Assembly (NCBI GenBank): GCA_015680685.1 | Contig: MNCI01008326.1 | Span: 175,835 to 239,834, forward strand | DNA: 64,000 bases | Reading direction: 5' to 3' | Source: Gnetum montanum | Taxonomy: Eukaryota; Streptophyta; Gnetopsida; Gnetales; Gnetaceae | In this document: positions 33,080-44,900 of the stretch, piece by piece | Layout: every line of letters starts with the position of its first letter | Numbering within the stretch: the stretch's first letter is position 1 | Notes under the pieces: model-generated | Database searches by the model: none | The model's input: the letters and a program-made list of their open reading frames with translations, nothing else | Told to the model about the DNA's origin: nothing | Position numbers and translations under genes: made by a program

Positions 33080-34834
33080 TATTGAGGCCTCCCTCACCCA
33101 TGCTAGGCATAGGGCCTTGACCAACAGTAATAACATAACAATTGCACTTTAAATTAGTTGCAAGGTTAGATATATAGTTGTAGAGGTAATGTTCCCTAGA
33201 ATTACAACTTGATGTGTAAACCTCTATTGAGATGCTTCTGAGTTCATATAGTATTTGAATTTACATGGTGATTTTTTTTGTGCTTATCCTTATTACCAAT
33301 AATAAGTGCCATCAATTTTCTATATCAAAAGTTGTTATTCTATGCATTTCACACTATTTCAAATGTCAAATATTGGTGGTGGTAGTTTTCCTGTGTAGCG
33401 TTTGGCATGGCAAAGGCAGTTGGTGGTTGACGATTTAGGGTTAGGGTTTCTCCTGCAGTGCCTCTATGAAGAGGGAGGGCAAGCAAGCGAGGTGGAGGAA
33501 CACACAACAATCTCTGGAATTGGCAACAAGGTCTGGTTGCCAACCTTTCTTTTGAAATGTGTAGTGGCTAGCAGCGCATGTCCATCAGCAACTGTTGTTT
33601 TATTTTGTTCTTCTATTTTCTCTGGCCACATGTAATCCATCTTTTAGCCTCTTGTCATTGCGAGCGGCGCACATCTAATAGTAACACAACTGTAGATGGT
33701 GGCCTTCTCTCTAGACATTAGGGTAACGGTAGATGCCTATAGCAAGTCAATAGGATGGTCACGAATAATTTTACAGACACACTGATAGTTGCAACCACAC
33801 CCGCATCTCAGCGAGATACAACAATATCAAAAAATTTTGGCATTTTTAATTACAGATATTTAATATTTTCAGCATTTCCAAACATGTTACCGGTACATTA
33901 TGTCGTATATCACTTTATGCACTAATTTTGAATTTTATTTTAAATGCTTAAACATTCATTGTTTTATAATTCAAAGTAGTAGCAATTTTTTTTCAGATCC
34001 TCAAATCCTAGATACTAATATATTTCATTCTACAACTTGTAAGTCATTTTCAATCGGGAAACTCCCTATGGTCCCATTGCATTGCCTTGTTTCGTTGCAT
34101 TGCCCTAATAAGCATAGTTTTTTGTCTACATTTGTAGCACAGTAGCAAGTATAAGTTTCTATGTATGGTAACACTACCGAAGATGTTTCATCCTCAGTGA
34201 CAACATCATCAGCATTGGCCAATATTTAGTTTATGCTTACGTGTTATCTGCTTGTTAAAATTTAGTAACTGTGTCTACTGTCAGTGATGTGCTATTTTCT
34301 GATGTACTTAAAATTTTTTATGTATCTAAATTCCAAATAGTCGTTTCTTTAGAGTGGGGTTGTGTGTGACGAAATCAGCGTCTCTATTGTATCAAAGGAA
34401 TGAGTTTTTACTTGTTAGTCACAACAATCTTTTAAAATTTTTAGTCAACCTAGAGTCAGAGAAGCAATTTAAAATATACTTTCAGCATTATGATTTCTTT
34501 GTAAAATGCATAGTGGATCACATATTGTTTAAGCTCTGAGGAATTAAATTTTTATAGCAGGATCTTGAAGTTCGATGTTACAAACATATGAAAGGTTGTG
34601 CATCTTTACTACCAGTTTATTAACAAAATTTTATTTTCATTAATGTTGTTATACATATGGTTAAGAATATTTCATTAGTGGAATTCATTATTATTATTAT
34701 TATTATTGTGACATAGCCCTTTCTATCTAAGACTATTCCTACGTTTCCGTATCCATACGAAAGGCATCCTAGGCGATAGTCTCCTAAAACGATTTTTCAC
34801 AGGTGTTTGCATGTCCAAAATTTACGCATCAACA
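33080..34834 (+). repeat. Element A 3' LTR (1755 bp)
   Basis: Starts TATTGAGGCC (TG changed to TA), ends ATCAACA; (TTA)n near 34687-34709. It pairs with 26856-28609. Confidence 0.93.
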
Positions 34835-34839
34835 ACACC

Positions 34840-35362
34840 AAGTAAACTACATAGTTTAAGAGAATAATTTCTTGGATTTATGTGCAAATAAGTCAACAAA
34901 GGCTAATCAAGCATATTTGGCTTAAGTATTGATCAAGACTGACACTTTTCTTTTCCATTTTACAAGTGGCCATGTGGTTTTTCTTTTTGTTTTTCATTTG
35001 TTCAACTTACTAATCCTTATCTTAATTTTCCATGCTTTGCTATATTTATTGTACTATAATATTCATAATAATAATAATAATAATAATAAGAATTTAATAA
35101 TGACCTAGTACAAGTGGCACCTTTAATCATTATTTGAGTGCATTATTTGATTTAATAAGTTGGCGAAGGCGGTAAAGGATTTGGTGATGATTTAACAAAA
35201 TCATCTATCTATAAAACATCATGTTATATTTTCAATTCTTTACTTTATCTATTATACCATCACAAATAATTTGCATGCATTAAAAAACCATAGGATTCCT
35301 GATTGTCATGGGATTGAAACTTATTTTCATGGCTTGGTGCTAGCATGGGAGAGTTGATATCA
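34840..35362 (-). repeat. Element C 3' LTR, main part
   Basis: With A removed, C's LTR is TGTTGACACC (26846-26855) joined to 34840-35362, about 533 bp. On the minus strand it begins TGATATCAAC and ends GTGTCAACA, with TG...CA ends. A (TTA)n run (minus) lies at about 35064-35089, as in A's LTR. The left end is exact because A's target duplication defines the join. The right end rests on the TGATATCA boundary and on the alignment of flanking sequence with A. Confidence 0.65.
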
Positions 35363-36740
35363 AGATTTAGTGTTTGAACTTTGAGTTGCATGCAAGTGAA
35401 AGGATATCAAAAAGAAAAAAAAACAAAAGAAATTTTAAAAGGGTACAAGAATATGTAAAAGAATCAAAAGATCACAAAATAATGACATAAAATGAAACTT
35501 GGAAGTAAACTATAATGTTTTAAACATGATTAAAATAATAACATAATTAAAAGAGCACTAAACATGGGCCATCTTTTTCACACCACCTTGTTTATTCATG
35601 ATTTAATATATGACTTTCTAGATCATAATTTTGAATGTGTGTGTGTGTGTGTGTAGTATATTATAATTAAGATCTCATTTCCAGTCATCTCACAACTAAA
35701 AGTAATTAGTATAAGGATACTTTTGAGCACAACATTTATACTAAACTTTATGAGGAGGACATGCTTATTTTAGATCATGGCTACCCACAACTTTTTGAAT
35801 TTTTATTGGTTTTTTTTCTTTTGCTTAGTAGAAAGGGAATGATGAAAAGTGGCAAGGGAAAATGAGATAAATTAAGAAAAATTAGGAAGTGGGTTAAAAA
35901 AGGATATGTAGGCTAGGGGGAGGATTACTATAAGACCCCATAAGACTTAAGAACTTATTGCACTACTAATGAATATGGTCATCATTTTTTTTCTTAAGAA
36001 AACTTTGCTCATGGTGCACTTCATTCCTAAGGTAGAAATTCCAACATGAGTATGGCAAATTAGCTACACTACCAAAGAACAAGGTCCTTTTGGAAAATTT
36101 TCCCATGGTGTAGTTCAAATCTCATGCATGTGCCTTTAATTACAAGTTATACAACATCATAGTAGGTCTCTTGGGTGGCTAAGGCTTCTCAAGTGGAGAG
36201 GAACTCAGTTCACCCTATTTTTCACAGGATAGCCATGGATCATCACACTTGAGGCTTGGGGCTTATGAGAGGGGATAATGAATTTTCTAAGGTCAACTAT
36301 TGATTGTGGCTAACCATTCTCTAACCTCATATGTCCTACATTCACATGACCATGGTAATAACATGATAAGTTAGCATAAATCCCATTCTCCATAATCCAA
36401 CATAACTAATAAAATCAAAACCTTGAAATACATTGGGAAGAATCATAGAATTATTAAAATATGTTATATAAAGAAGGTTTTATATAATAGTAATATGATA
36501 TAACATGAATACTATATAAAACATTATACTTGCATTACTTTCAAATGGTGTTTTTATGACCTCATGCATAGAAAATGATCATAATGATCATCAAAATTAT
36601 ATTGAAAAGGCAAATAAATCAAATCAAAACCAATATGCTAAGGAAGAGATGATGGTAAACATAACATGCATGAGAAGGTGATGGAAATGCAAATAAAATA
36701 TACAAATGCAACTGTATACAAATGAAATGCATAAATAATC
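35363..36740 (-). other. Element C post-integrase region
   Basis: No ORF. It is the reverse-complement homologue of A's 31867-33079. Contains a (TG)n run at about 35636-35654. Confidence 0.65.
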
Positions 36741-36744
36741 AGAA

Positions 36745-39048
36745 GAAAGCATGCAATCAAGGATCTACCAAGTGTCCCTGAGGAACACCTGAGTAGAAAT
36801 GCTTTAAATGAAATGCATTAAAATTTTTATTTAACTTGTATACTTGAAAATTAGCAATTTTGTAAACATTAGGGTAATGACATCTATGACTGGGTATGGG
36901 GTTGATCACGTAGGAGAAAACTTATTTTGGGGACTTGTTTAACCAGTTGCTCTATCTCTCTTAAGGACTAGATCACTTGAAAAACTTTAGCTACATACTT
37001 CTTATCAAATCATCATTTAATAGTTTGTTGATGATAAAATAGGCTTTCAAATTCTTTGACCCTTTTAAGCTCTAGATTCCAAATATCATATGTACATGAG
37101 GTTAAATGTTCATTAGTTGGTAAATAATCTAGGTAAAACTGATATGTTGGAGTTTGCAAATTTATTGGTAATATTGGTTCTTGTCCATATACTAAATCAT
37201 ATGGTGTAGTTTTGATTTACTCTTTATAATGAATTGTATTATCCCATACTAATCATTTTAATTGCTCATGCCATGTTCATGCATTTTGAGTTATCATCTT
37301 CTTAAGTTTGTCTAATATAATTTTATTGGATGACTCAACTAAACCATTACCTTGTGGATAATATTCAGTTATAGATTTGATAATAATATTATGTCCTCTA
37401 GCCTAATTTGTAAACTCCATAAAGATGAAGGTGGGTCCATTATCTAGCACTAAAGCATAAGGATATCCATATCTAGAAATTACGTCATTTTCTAAAACCT
37501 AAATAACTTCACAAGATGTTGGAGTTTGAGTCACTTTTGCTTCTAACTAATGTGTGTAATACTCAGTAGCTGCTAGGATAATCTTATGTTGAATTTTTGA
37601 TAGTGGATTAATTACTCCTATAAAAGTTAAAGCCCATTATGTGAATCATCTAGTTTCTATTATAGGTTATCAGGGAGTTGAACTTTTGGAATCTTTCCTT
37701 TTAAACATTTAACACTGCACATAAGGTTTAACTAGGTTGTAAGCATCATTAATCATAGTAGGCTAATAGTAACCTACTCTAGTGATTTTATGTACTAATG
37801 AGTGATAGCCGATATGACCTTCCTTATGTAGTTTCTTTAAAGCATCATTAGCTTGTTCTTGGTCTAAACATTTAAGGTATATCCCTTAGTGTAAACTTAG
37901 AATATTTAGATACTTAAAGCTTTTTTTTATATATCTAGGTAAAGCTAAAGGACAATGGTGAAAGGTTAAGTCAAATTTAATATCATTGTACCATGGATCG
38001 TGTAATTAGTTAAGAGAAAATGGAATATCATTCTCCTCATCAATGGATAGCATGTGAAGCAGTATTAATTCTTTATATTTAGGTATATCCCAATTTTATA
38101 AATTTGAGGATTTGGCTATTAGCTTAGCAAGACCAGTTCCACTAACTAACTTGGCTACCTTCCATTGAATATCAAATTCTTGTAATTTCATAACCCATTT
38201 ATCACAGCTTCCACTAAGATCTTGTTATTTGGCTAATGCAATGGTGGTTGAATCAAGAACAATAACAAAAACTTTCTCATTTAACAAATAGTAGCAAAAG
38301 TTCTTTAAGGCTTTGACCACAACATACAATTGTTTTTCTATAGGTGAATATTTTAGTTCTACATCTTTCAAAGCTGTGGACATAAAAGCTATAGGCCTTT
38401 CACCTTGATTAACAATATCTTGGGTTAAGATAGCGGTGGTAGTAACATCACTAGAAAAAGCATATAAAAGGAAATCATTTTCATACCAAGTAGAAGCTAA
38501 AATAGGGGCATCTATAATGGCTTCTTTAATGGTAAGGGAAAAAAAATTTCTTCCATCTAATGCACATTACTATCTTTCTTAAGCATCTAATTTAATGGTC
38601 TAACTAATTTAGCATAAATAGTGATAACTCATCTAACAAAATTAAGTTTTCCAAAGAAGGCCCTTAAATCAGTCTTTGATAAAGGATAGGATAACTCTAA
38701 AATTACATTTATTGACTCTATATTAATCATAATTCCTTCTTTAGTTACTATATGACCAAGAAACTTACCACTTTGAACATCAAAGATGGATTTCTTTACA
38801 CTCAAAGTGATACTAAACCATTTACATCTTATGAAAATATTTATAGGGTCTCTAAGGTGTGTATCATAATCTTTAGAGAAAATGGTTAAATCATCTAGAT
38901 AAATAATAATGCACTTCTTTATTATTCCTTTGAAATTTTTATCCATAGCTCTTTAAAATGTAGAACCAGCATTCATAAGACCAAAGTGCATCTTAGCAAA
39001 TTGAAAAGTTCCCCATTTTGTTGTAAAGGCACTATTATATTGGTCCTT
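36745..39048 (-). pseudogene. Element C RT (palm), RNase H, integrase
   Basis: Minus strand, from 39048 down: KWGTFQFAKM and FGLMNAGSTF (TAA in place of a Gln codon follows), then IIIYLDDLTIF, the RT catalytic YLDD box at about 38890; an RNase H block PIAFMSTALKDVELKYSPIE at about 38330-38400; an integrase zinc-finger-like part (HIGYH...C..C, about 37690-37830); the core with DNGPTF (about 37420) and TEYYPQGNG (about 37350); and the C-terminal tail to 36745. Several stops. The N-terminal RT part lies across insertion B at 61037-61400. Confidence 0.85.
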
Positions 39049-39053
39049 CTTAC
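39049..39053. repeat. Element B target duplication, left copy
   Basis: CTTAC; identical to 61032-61036. Both flanks are RT coding sequence of element C. Confidence 0.9.
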
Positions 39054-40559
39054 TGTTGTGACCAAAAGAATTGATCATTAGAAAACTAATAGATCTAGTG
39101 TATCAACCTTAACCTTGAATTCCTAGGGCCTTCAAAAAAAATGGGATTTCAGGTGTCCTATCTAGTTTGATATATCAACTAGGAACTTAGGAGGGTTGCA
39201 AAATTGGGTAATAACAATAGAATGCTAAAAATGATAACAAATCTAAATAATGCATAGAAAACAAATGAATATATTTTACACATAAAACTGATAACTTAAA
39301 ACTTTATTGAGAAAGAATAAAGAATAAGTTAGAGAAATGTGTAAAAATGGTGCCTAAGTAGGCAACAGGGGGTTCACTTAGATAGGAGTTTAGGGTCCAT
39401 TAAAGTATACATAGTCAACACCACAAGTTGGATGTCCTGCCACTCTTGATGCTATTGAACCTCCTATGCTACTACTCCAGATCTACAACATTGGCTATGA
39501 TGGGGATTGAGAAGTATGAAGAATTCAAGCTATCCAAGTGCTCTATTTTTCAAGTTGGGAATCCTAGGAGTGTAGTGTGGAGCTTTAAAATTCACAAATC
39601 CCAAAGAGGATTACAAAGTCACAAGGTCATAGGGTTTCCATATTAGATTCAAGAGAATACAAGTGTGGGAACTTGCAATAACTCTTGAGTGCTTGAAAAT
39701 GCCCAAGTATAGAATTATAAGCAAATTATTAATTGTGAAAAATTACTTAACCATGGGGAAATTGTGAAACCAAAGTGCTAAACCAAAAGTTTTGAACCTA
39801 TAAATGGTGTTTGAGGCTAGTTTTTATAGGTTTTTGGCCATGAGTGGAACTACAAAATGGCTTTAATTTGGCTGCATAATTGTTGCAAATTGGCTATAAT
39901 TTTGCTACAAATTTTACCTCATTTAGGTGAGATGGATGCCCAAATTTGGGAGGTTACCATATATAGTAAGTGCCCTCACCCCATGGCCATTATGTTTACT
40001 ATAAATAATAATGAAGGCATACCTTCTACATTGGAGATGAAGCTTCCACACTAAGCCTTCCACCATCTTTGTTGAAGCGGTTGGTTAATGTTAGAATGCA
40101 TGGAGTCTTGAAATTTGGCTTTTGTGTATTCCACATTTGGATCATGTAGTTTCCATGTTGGGAGGGGGTATTTTCCAAGCTAAGGGGAAACCCCCCACTC
40201 CTCTATGTTGGGGGTAGGTGAGATTTACCCTCTGCATGTGCTTCTACCATAGAAAAATGTATACCCCAATAAAACCCATTAAACTGCCATTTTTTGCATT
40301 CCAAAAGTATTTTCAACCCCACCTTCCAGCCCCCTTGCCCCCAATCCCAAACATAGACACTAGGTGACTTTTCTCACTTGGGGAATGAGGCTTTGACCAC
40401 TTATGAGGCATATTTCAACACCAACACTATAAAATATGTGATATTATGCCTCATGGATTACAATCTTCACATTTAAAATGAATCTTTACTTTAGGTTTCA
40501 TTGGGTGAAAGCTACATGATGAAAATTGGCTATAACATATAAATTTTTGTGGTGCTTCA
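39054..40559 (-). repeat. Element B 3' LTR (1506 bp)
   Basis: Plus-strand ends TGTTGTGACC and GGTGCTTCA. On the minus strand a TATA box, CCTATAAAAACTAGCC, lies near 39818-39832. Divergence from the other LTR is about 15-20% in the 190 bp compared by eye. The 39428-39646 ORF is not a gene. Confidence 0.9.
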
Positions 40560-40575
40560 GTGGCCCCTCTTTATT
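40560..40575 (-). promoter_or_regulatory. Element B polypurine tract
   Basis: The minus strand reads AATAAAGAGGGGCCAC directly before the 3' LTR; this primes plus-strand DNA synthesis. Confidence 0.75.
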
Positions 40576-40679
40576 GGTGTATGGAGGATTGACTTGAGAG
40601 GCACCAACAAAGAATACAAAACACCACTACATATTATAACACTACAATGCATACAGTCCACATGAGATGATAAAACCAA

Positions 40680-40810
40680 TCTATCTAGGTTACCAAAGTT
40701 GCTAGTTTGACTATGGTGGGCCATCATACCAATTTAAGGTCTTGGTAGGCTGTGTTGCTAGTTTAAGTCATAGTGGACCATGTCACTAGTTAAAGATCGT
40801 ACTGCTACTA
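40680..40810. repeat. Short tandem repeat, GCTAGTTTAAG-CATGGTGGGCCATG type
   Basis: About three degenerate 45-50-bp units (GCTAGTTTGACTATGG, AATTTAAGGTCTTGG, GCTAGTTTAAGTCATAG). The same phrase family occurs at 54180-54450 and singly near 44515 and 44795. Confidence 0.6.
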
Positions 40811-40919
40811 AAAGTAGGCTCACTTGTTACTGATTGTTAGCTACATGTAGTATGGATTTAGATAGGAATGATTGATCACACTGGTTAGATCATTCTAATT
40901 CATGTCAACTATCATAAAT

Positions 40920-43900
40920 GCTCTATTCCCATGGGCTCTAGTGACAAGGAAGGGCCCTTCCTAGTTGGCTATGAATGTATGCTCATAGATGGCTTTGAGG
41001 ACTAGGTCATCCTTCTTGATCTTATGCATGGTCAAGTTATGGTGATGCTACTACTTTTTCCTCTCTTGATAGTGTTTGATGTGAGCAAGCACTTGAATGC
41101 ATTGTTCCTCCACTGAATTTAGGGCTACTATTCATAACTCCTTGTTGATGAAGTTGGTCAAGGCTACTCAGAGTGAAGGCACCTACAATTCAAGAGGTAA
41201 AACAACTTCAGAACCATAAAAAAAGCTATCAAGTATTACACTAGTGGTCATGCAGTAGGTTGTTCTATATGTCAATAGTGCATGGACAAGTTGCTCATGC
41301 CATTTGCACTTGCTGTTGTTGAACATCTTCTTGAGTAAATTAATGATGGCCTTGTTGCTTACTTCTGTTTCTCCATTAGCTTGAGGGTAATAAGGTGACA
41401 ATAAAGAATGCTTAATGCTTAGGTTATGAAAAAAAACATTTTGTTTCTTGACTAATAAATTATGGTCCGTTGTTTGTAACTATAGTCATGGGTATGCCAA
41501 AATGAGCTATAGTGTCATCCAAGACAAATTTGCAAACTTGTTCAGCCGTAGTCTTCCTTAGGGAAATAACCTCAACCCAATTGATAAAGTCTTCGGTTGC
41601 GGTGATGATGAAGCTATGCCCTATAGAAGACTTGGATGTTATGCGTCAAATGATATCCATCACCCATTGTTGAAACAACCATGTTATTTGAGTGATATGC
41701 AACTTAATCGATGACACATGTATAAAGTTGCTATATCATTGGCACATGTCATAATGCTTAACCTTCTACAAGAAATCATTTTCCATATGGGGTCAATAGT
41801 AGCCTAACTATATAATCTTAGTGGCCACAGATCTAGGTCCTATATGTCCTCTATAAATGCCCTCATGAACTCCTCTAGGACTATTCTAAATTCAATTTTA
41901 CCTAAGCACTTTAGGAGTATGCCATCATAGGATTGCCGAAATAATGTGTTATTACCTATGATGACATACTACTTTGTTTGCTTGTGTATGACATTCTTTT
42001 GAGCAATAGTCAAGCCTTATCAGGATTGGCCATGCATAAGGTAAAATTTGATACCATCATACCACAGCTTGGTAGGAGTAGTATGAACGATGACCATAAA
42101 GCTATCCTCAACATTTTGCATGATGGGCATAACACAATTTGCGATTAATGTGGACAACTTACTAAACACATCTTACATCACACTGAAGGCTAACATTGTA
42201 ATTGCATTAGCAATGGTGTTCTCATTTCAGGGTATGTGTTGGATATTAACGTCTACAAATTATTGTAATAATTACTTTGCTAGGTCACAATAAGGTTGTA
42301 AATGTTTGTCTTTATAGGCATAAAATTCAATTACTTGGTTGACCACAAGTTGTGAATCACCTTTGATCATCAAGTTTCTAATTCCTAGGTCAAGAGCTAC
42401 CATCATTCCTTTGAGAAAACCCTCATACTTCACTATATTATTGGTACAAGGAAATTTAAAATGATAGGAGAAGAGTCAAATTTCACTAGATGGGAATGTT
42501 ATGATGGTGGTGGCACTAGCCCCATGGGCAGCTAAAGCTTTATCAAAGTGCATGACTACCTCATAACCCTTGAGCACTTAGCTAATGACTTTAATATATT
42601 CATCGGAAAACTCAGGGTCTATGGCTACTTGGTCATCAATAGATGAAACTGTGAGTTGTACGGCTATAGCTTGTACTTTCATTAAGGATTGAGAGATGTA
42701 ATAAATGTTGAACTTCATGGTTATGACTTTCCATTAGGCTATATGATTACTTTTTTATATATTGATTGTTATGACTCTAAGCATGTTGTCCTTATAAATG
42801 ACATTGACTTGGCTTCTGAAGAGGTAGGGTCTCTACTTCTTCAATGAAAAGACTAATGCTACACAATACTTCTCAACTTGAATGTATTGAGTCTCATGGG
42901 CAAATAATGCATGGCTAAGGTAGTATACTAACATCTTTGCTACATCATCAAATTTTTGATAGAGTAGAAATTCAATAGATGTATTAGAGATGGTAAGGTA
43001 GATGTAAAATCATTTTCTCTCTTGTAGAGGATAGACTGTTGGTAGGTGTGCCAACTCTTGCTTAAGGTTTTTAAAGGCCTCTTGGCATTGAGCCATCCAC
43101 TCATAGTGAACTCCTTTATTAAGCAAGTGTTGCATGGATTGCAATTTATTTGTAAGCCTAGTGATAAACCTATGAATAAACTATAATGTGCCTTGCAGTC
43201 CCCACAGTTTTTTAATGTTCATAGGTGCCACTAATCTAGATATGGCCTTAGCCTTATCAGGACCAACATGTATCCCTACTTTAGACACAACAAAGCTCAG
43301 AATCTTACTGGTCTTGACACCAAAGACACATTTCTTAGGGATGAACCTAAGCTCATATTTGAGACATCATTTAACCACAAGATCTAGGTCATTAGCATGG
43401 TCACCAATAACTTTGGACTTTCATCTATGTAATAATTAAGCAAACTTAGCATGTAATCACTAAAGATATAGGTCATGGCTCAGTGGTAAGGCCAAAGGAC
43501 ATCATGGTATAGCAAAAGTTATCCCAAGGGGTCATGAAGGTCATGCAAAGTTAATGTTCTAGGTTGATCCTAATCTAGTTGTATCTTGAGAATCCATCCA
43601 TAAAGGAAAACAAGACATGTCTAGCTGTAGTATCGATAAGTTGATTAATACTAGGTAAGGATAAGTCATCCTTAATAGTTGCTTTATTTAGGTCTTGGAA
43701 ATTGATGCAAAAATAGATACTTCCATTTTCTTAGGGACTGCCACTATGTTGGATATCCATTCTACATAATAAACAATCCTAATAAAACTAGCTTAGTAGA
43801 GCTTTGAAATCTCATTGTGAATTACTAAGGCCAAATCAGGTCTTGCTCACTTTTTTTCTTAATTGATCTAATGCTAGGGTCCAGTATATGTTGTGTTCGA

Positions 43901-44280
43901 CTAAACGTGGGTCTAGGCTTGACATATCTTCATATGACCAAGCGAATGCCTTAATGTTTCTTTGTAGGACCTTAGTGATGTCTTGAGCCTATTGAGGTTC
44001 TAGTGAGGAACTTAGTTTAAGGGCTTTCTCCTTACTATTGTGTGTTGTGACAAGAATGTTAACTAGAAAGTCATCTATTAGTTCACTTGCCTCTAATTCA
44101 AGGGTTTTGACTTGCCATTCTAGAGGTTTCTTTATTGAGGCTACGTGGTCAACAAGACTCTCATGCTTAAGATCTAGGAAATCTAGGTTGATACATAGTT
44201 TAACATCACCGTGAGGTTCATGTAGACACAAAGGTAAATTGATTTGCTCCTAGGTACTCATAATTTGATTCTACATGTGA
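40920..44280 (-). pseudogene. Element B RT, gRNase H, second RNase H, integrase
   Basis: Minus strand, from 44280 down: pre-RT (HEPHGDVKLCINLDFLDL), RT with SFMDGFSRYN near 43590 and CVFGVKTSKIL...SKVGI near 43240-43350, a gypsy-type RNase H near 42830-43080 (VEKYCVALVFSL), a second RNase H with HFDKALAAHGASA, TNNIVKYEGFL and GDSQLVVNQV (42350-42560), then integrase: ATEDFINWVEV and IVTNNGP (41470-41620; D changed to N), SPYYPQANGETEV (to 41400), and a tail with DDLVLKAIYE near 41000. Many stops and shifts. RT copies RNA to DNA, RNase H removes RNA, integrase inserts. Confidence 0.85.
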
Positions 44281-44900
44281 ACCAAAATCATATTAAGTGA
44301 CACTTGGGTAAACATTTATAAATAATGTTAAAATGCTATAAAATTATGTAAATACATGCTATTTTAATGCAAACAAGGTCATTCAAGGCTACTAATAAGG
44401 TAAGGGCAAGTTAAAAATGTACAATAGAGGTCAAATAAAGGTCAAAAAAAGTTAATCAAGAGGAAGTGTAAGAAATAAGACTACGAATAATTGTTAAATG
44501 TCATGGTTTTACCAGCTTTAGGCCTTAATGGGCCATGGTCACATGGTGCCAAATGGTGGTTAGGGTAGGTTAAGCCCCACTATTTGATACTAGTCAAAGG
44601 GTAAGTAGAGGAAGATGAGGATATAATAACGCAAATATAAAGCTACATATAGGCTATAAGAAGGTTATCAAGATCAACAATGTAACACAAGACGAAAATA
44701 AAAAGTTGAAATGTCATGTAATAAGGCCAAATCAAATAAAACAGGCTACATATGATGAAATTTGGCTAATATAGTTAAAAAATGTGTAGGTTTTGCTAGT
44801 TTTAGGTCTTATAGGATCATGATTTAAGGCTACAAGGATGTTAGTTTTGTTTAGGCATTAATCAGGGTTGTTTCTAGGCTATTTGAACATGAAACTTGAG
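44281..44900. other. Spacer upstream of element B's RT
   Basis: No ORF. Holds single copies of the GCTAGTTTTAGG(C/T)CTTA phrase near 44510 and 44795. Confidence 0.4.

Larger units (their letters stand above)
26856..34834 (+). mobile_element. Element A: LTR retrotransposon with deleted pol
   Basis: LTRs 26856-28609 and 33080-34834 enclose 4.47 kb with primer site, gag, protease and only the tail of integrase. The 5-bp duplication ACACC (26851-26855, 34835-34839) is perfect. With no RT, RNase H or integrase core it could only move with enzymes supplied by relatives. It belongs to the same family as C: the integrase tails and post-integrase regions align. It is the youngest insertion of the stack. 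Confidence 0.92.

Noticed and set aside
26856-34834. ORFs at 27141-27365, 28129-28314, 33349-33543 and 34354-34539 as paired duplicated genes
   Set aside because: They recur in pairs only because they lie in the two LTRs of element A.
26846-35362. A and C as one element with three LTRs
   Set aside because: They are in opposite orientation, and A has its own perfect ACACC duplication inside C's LTR.
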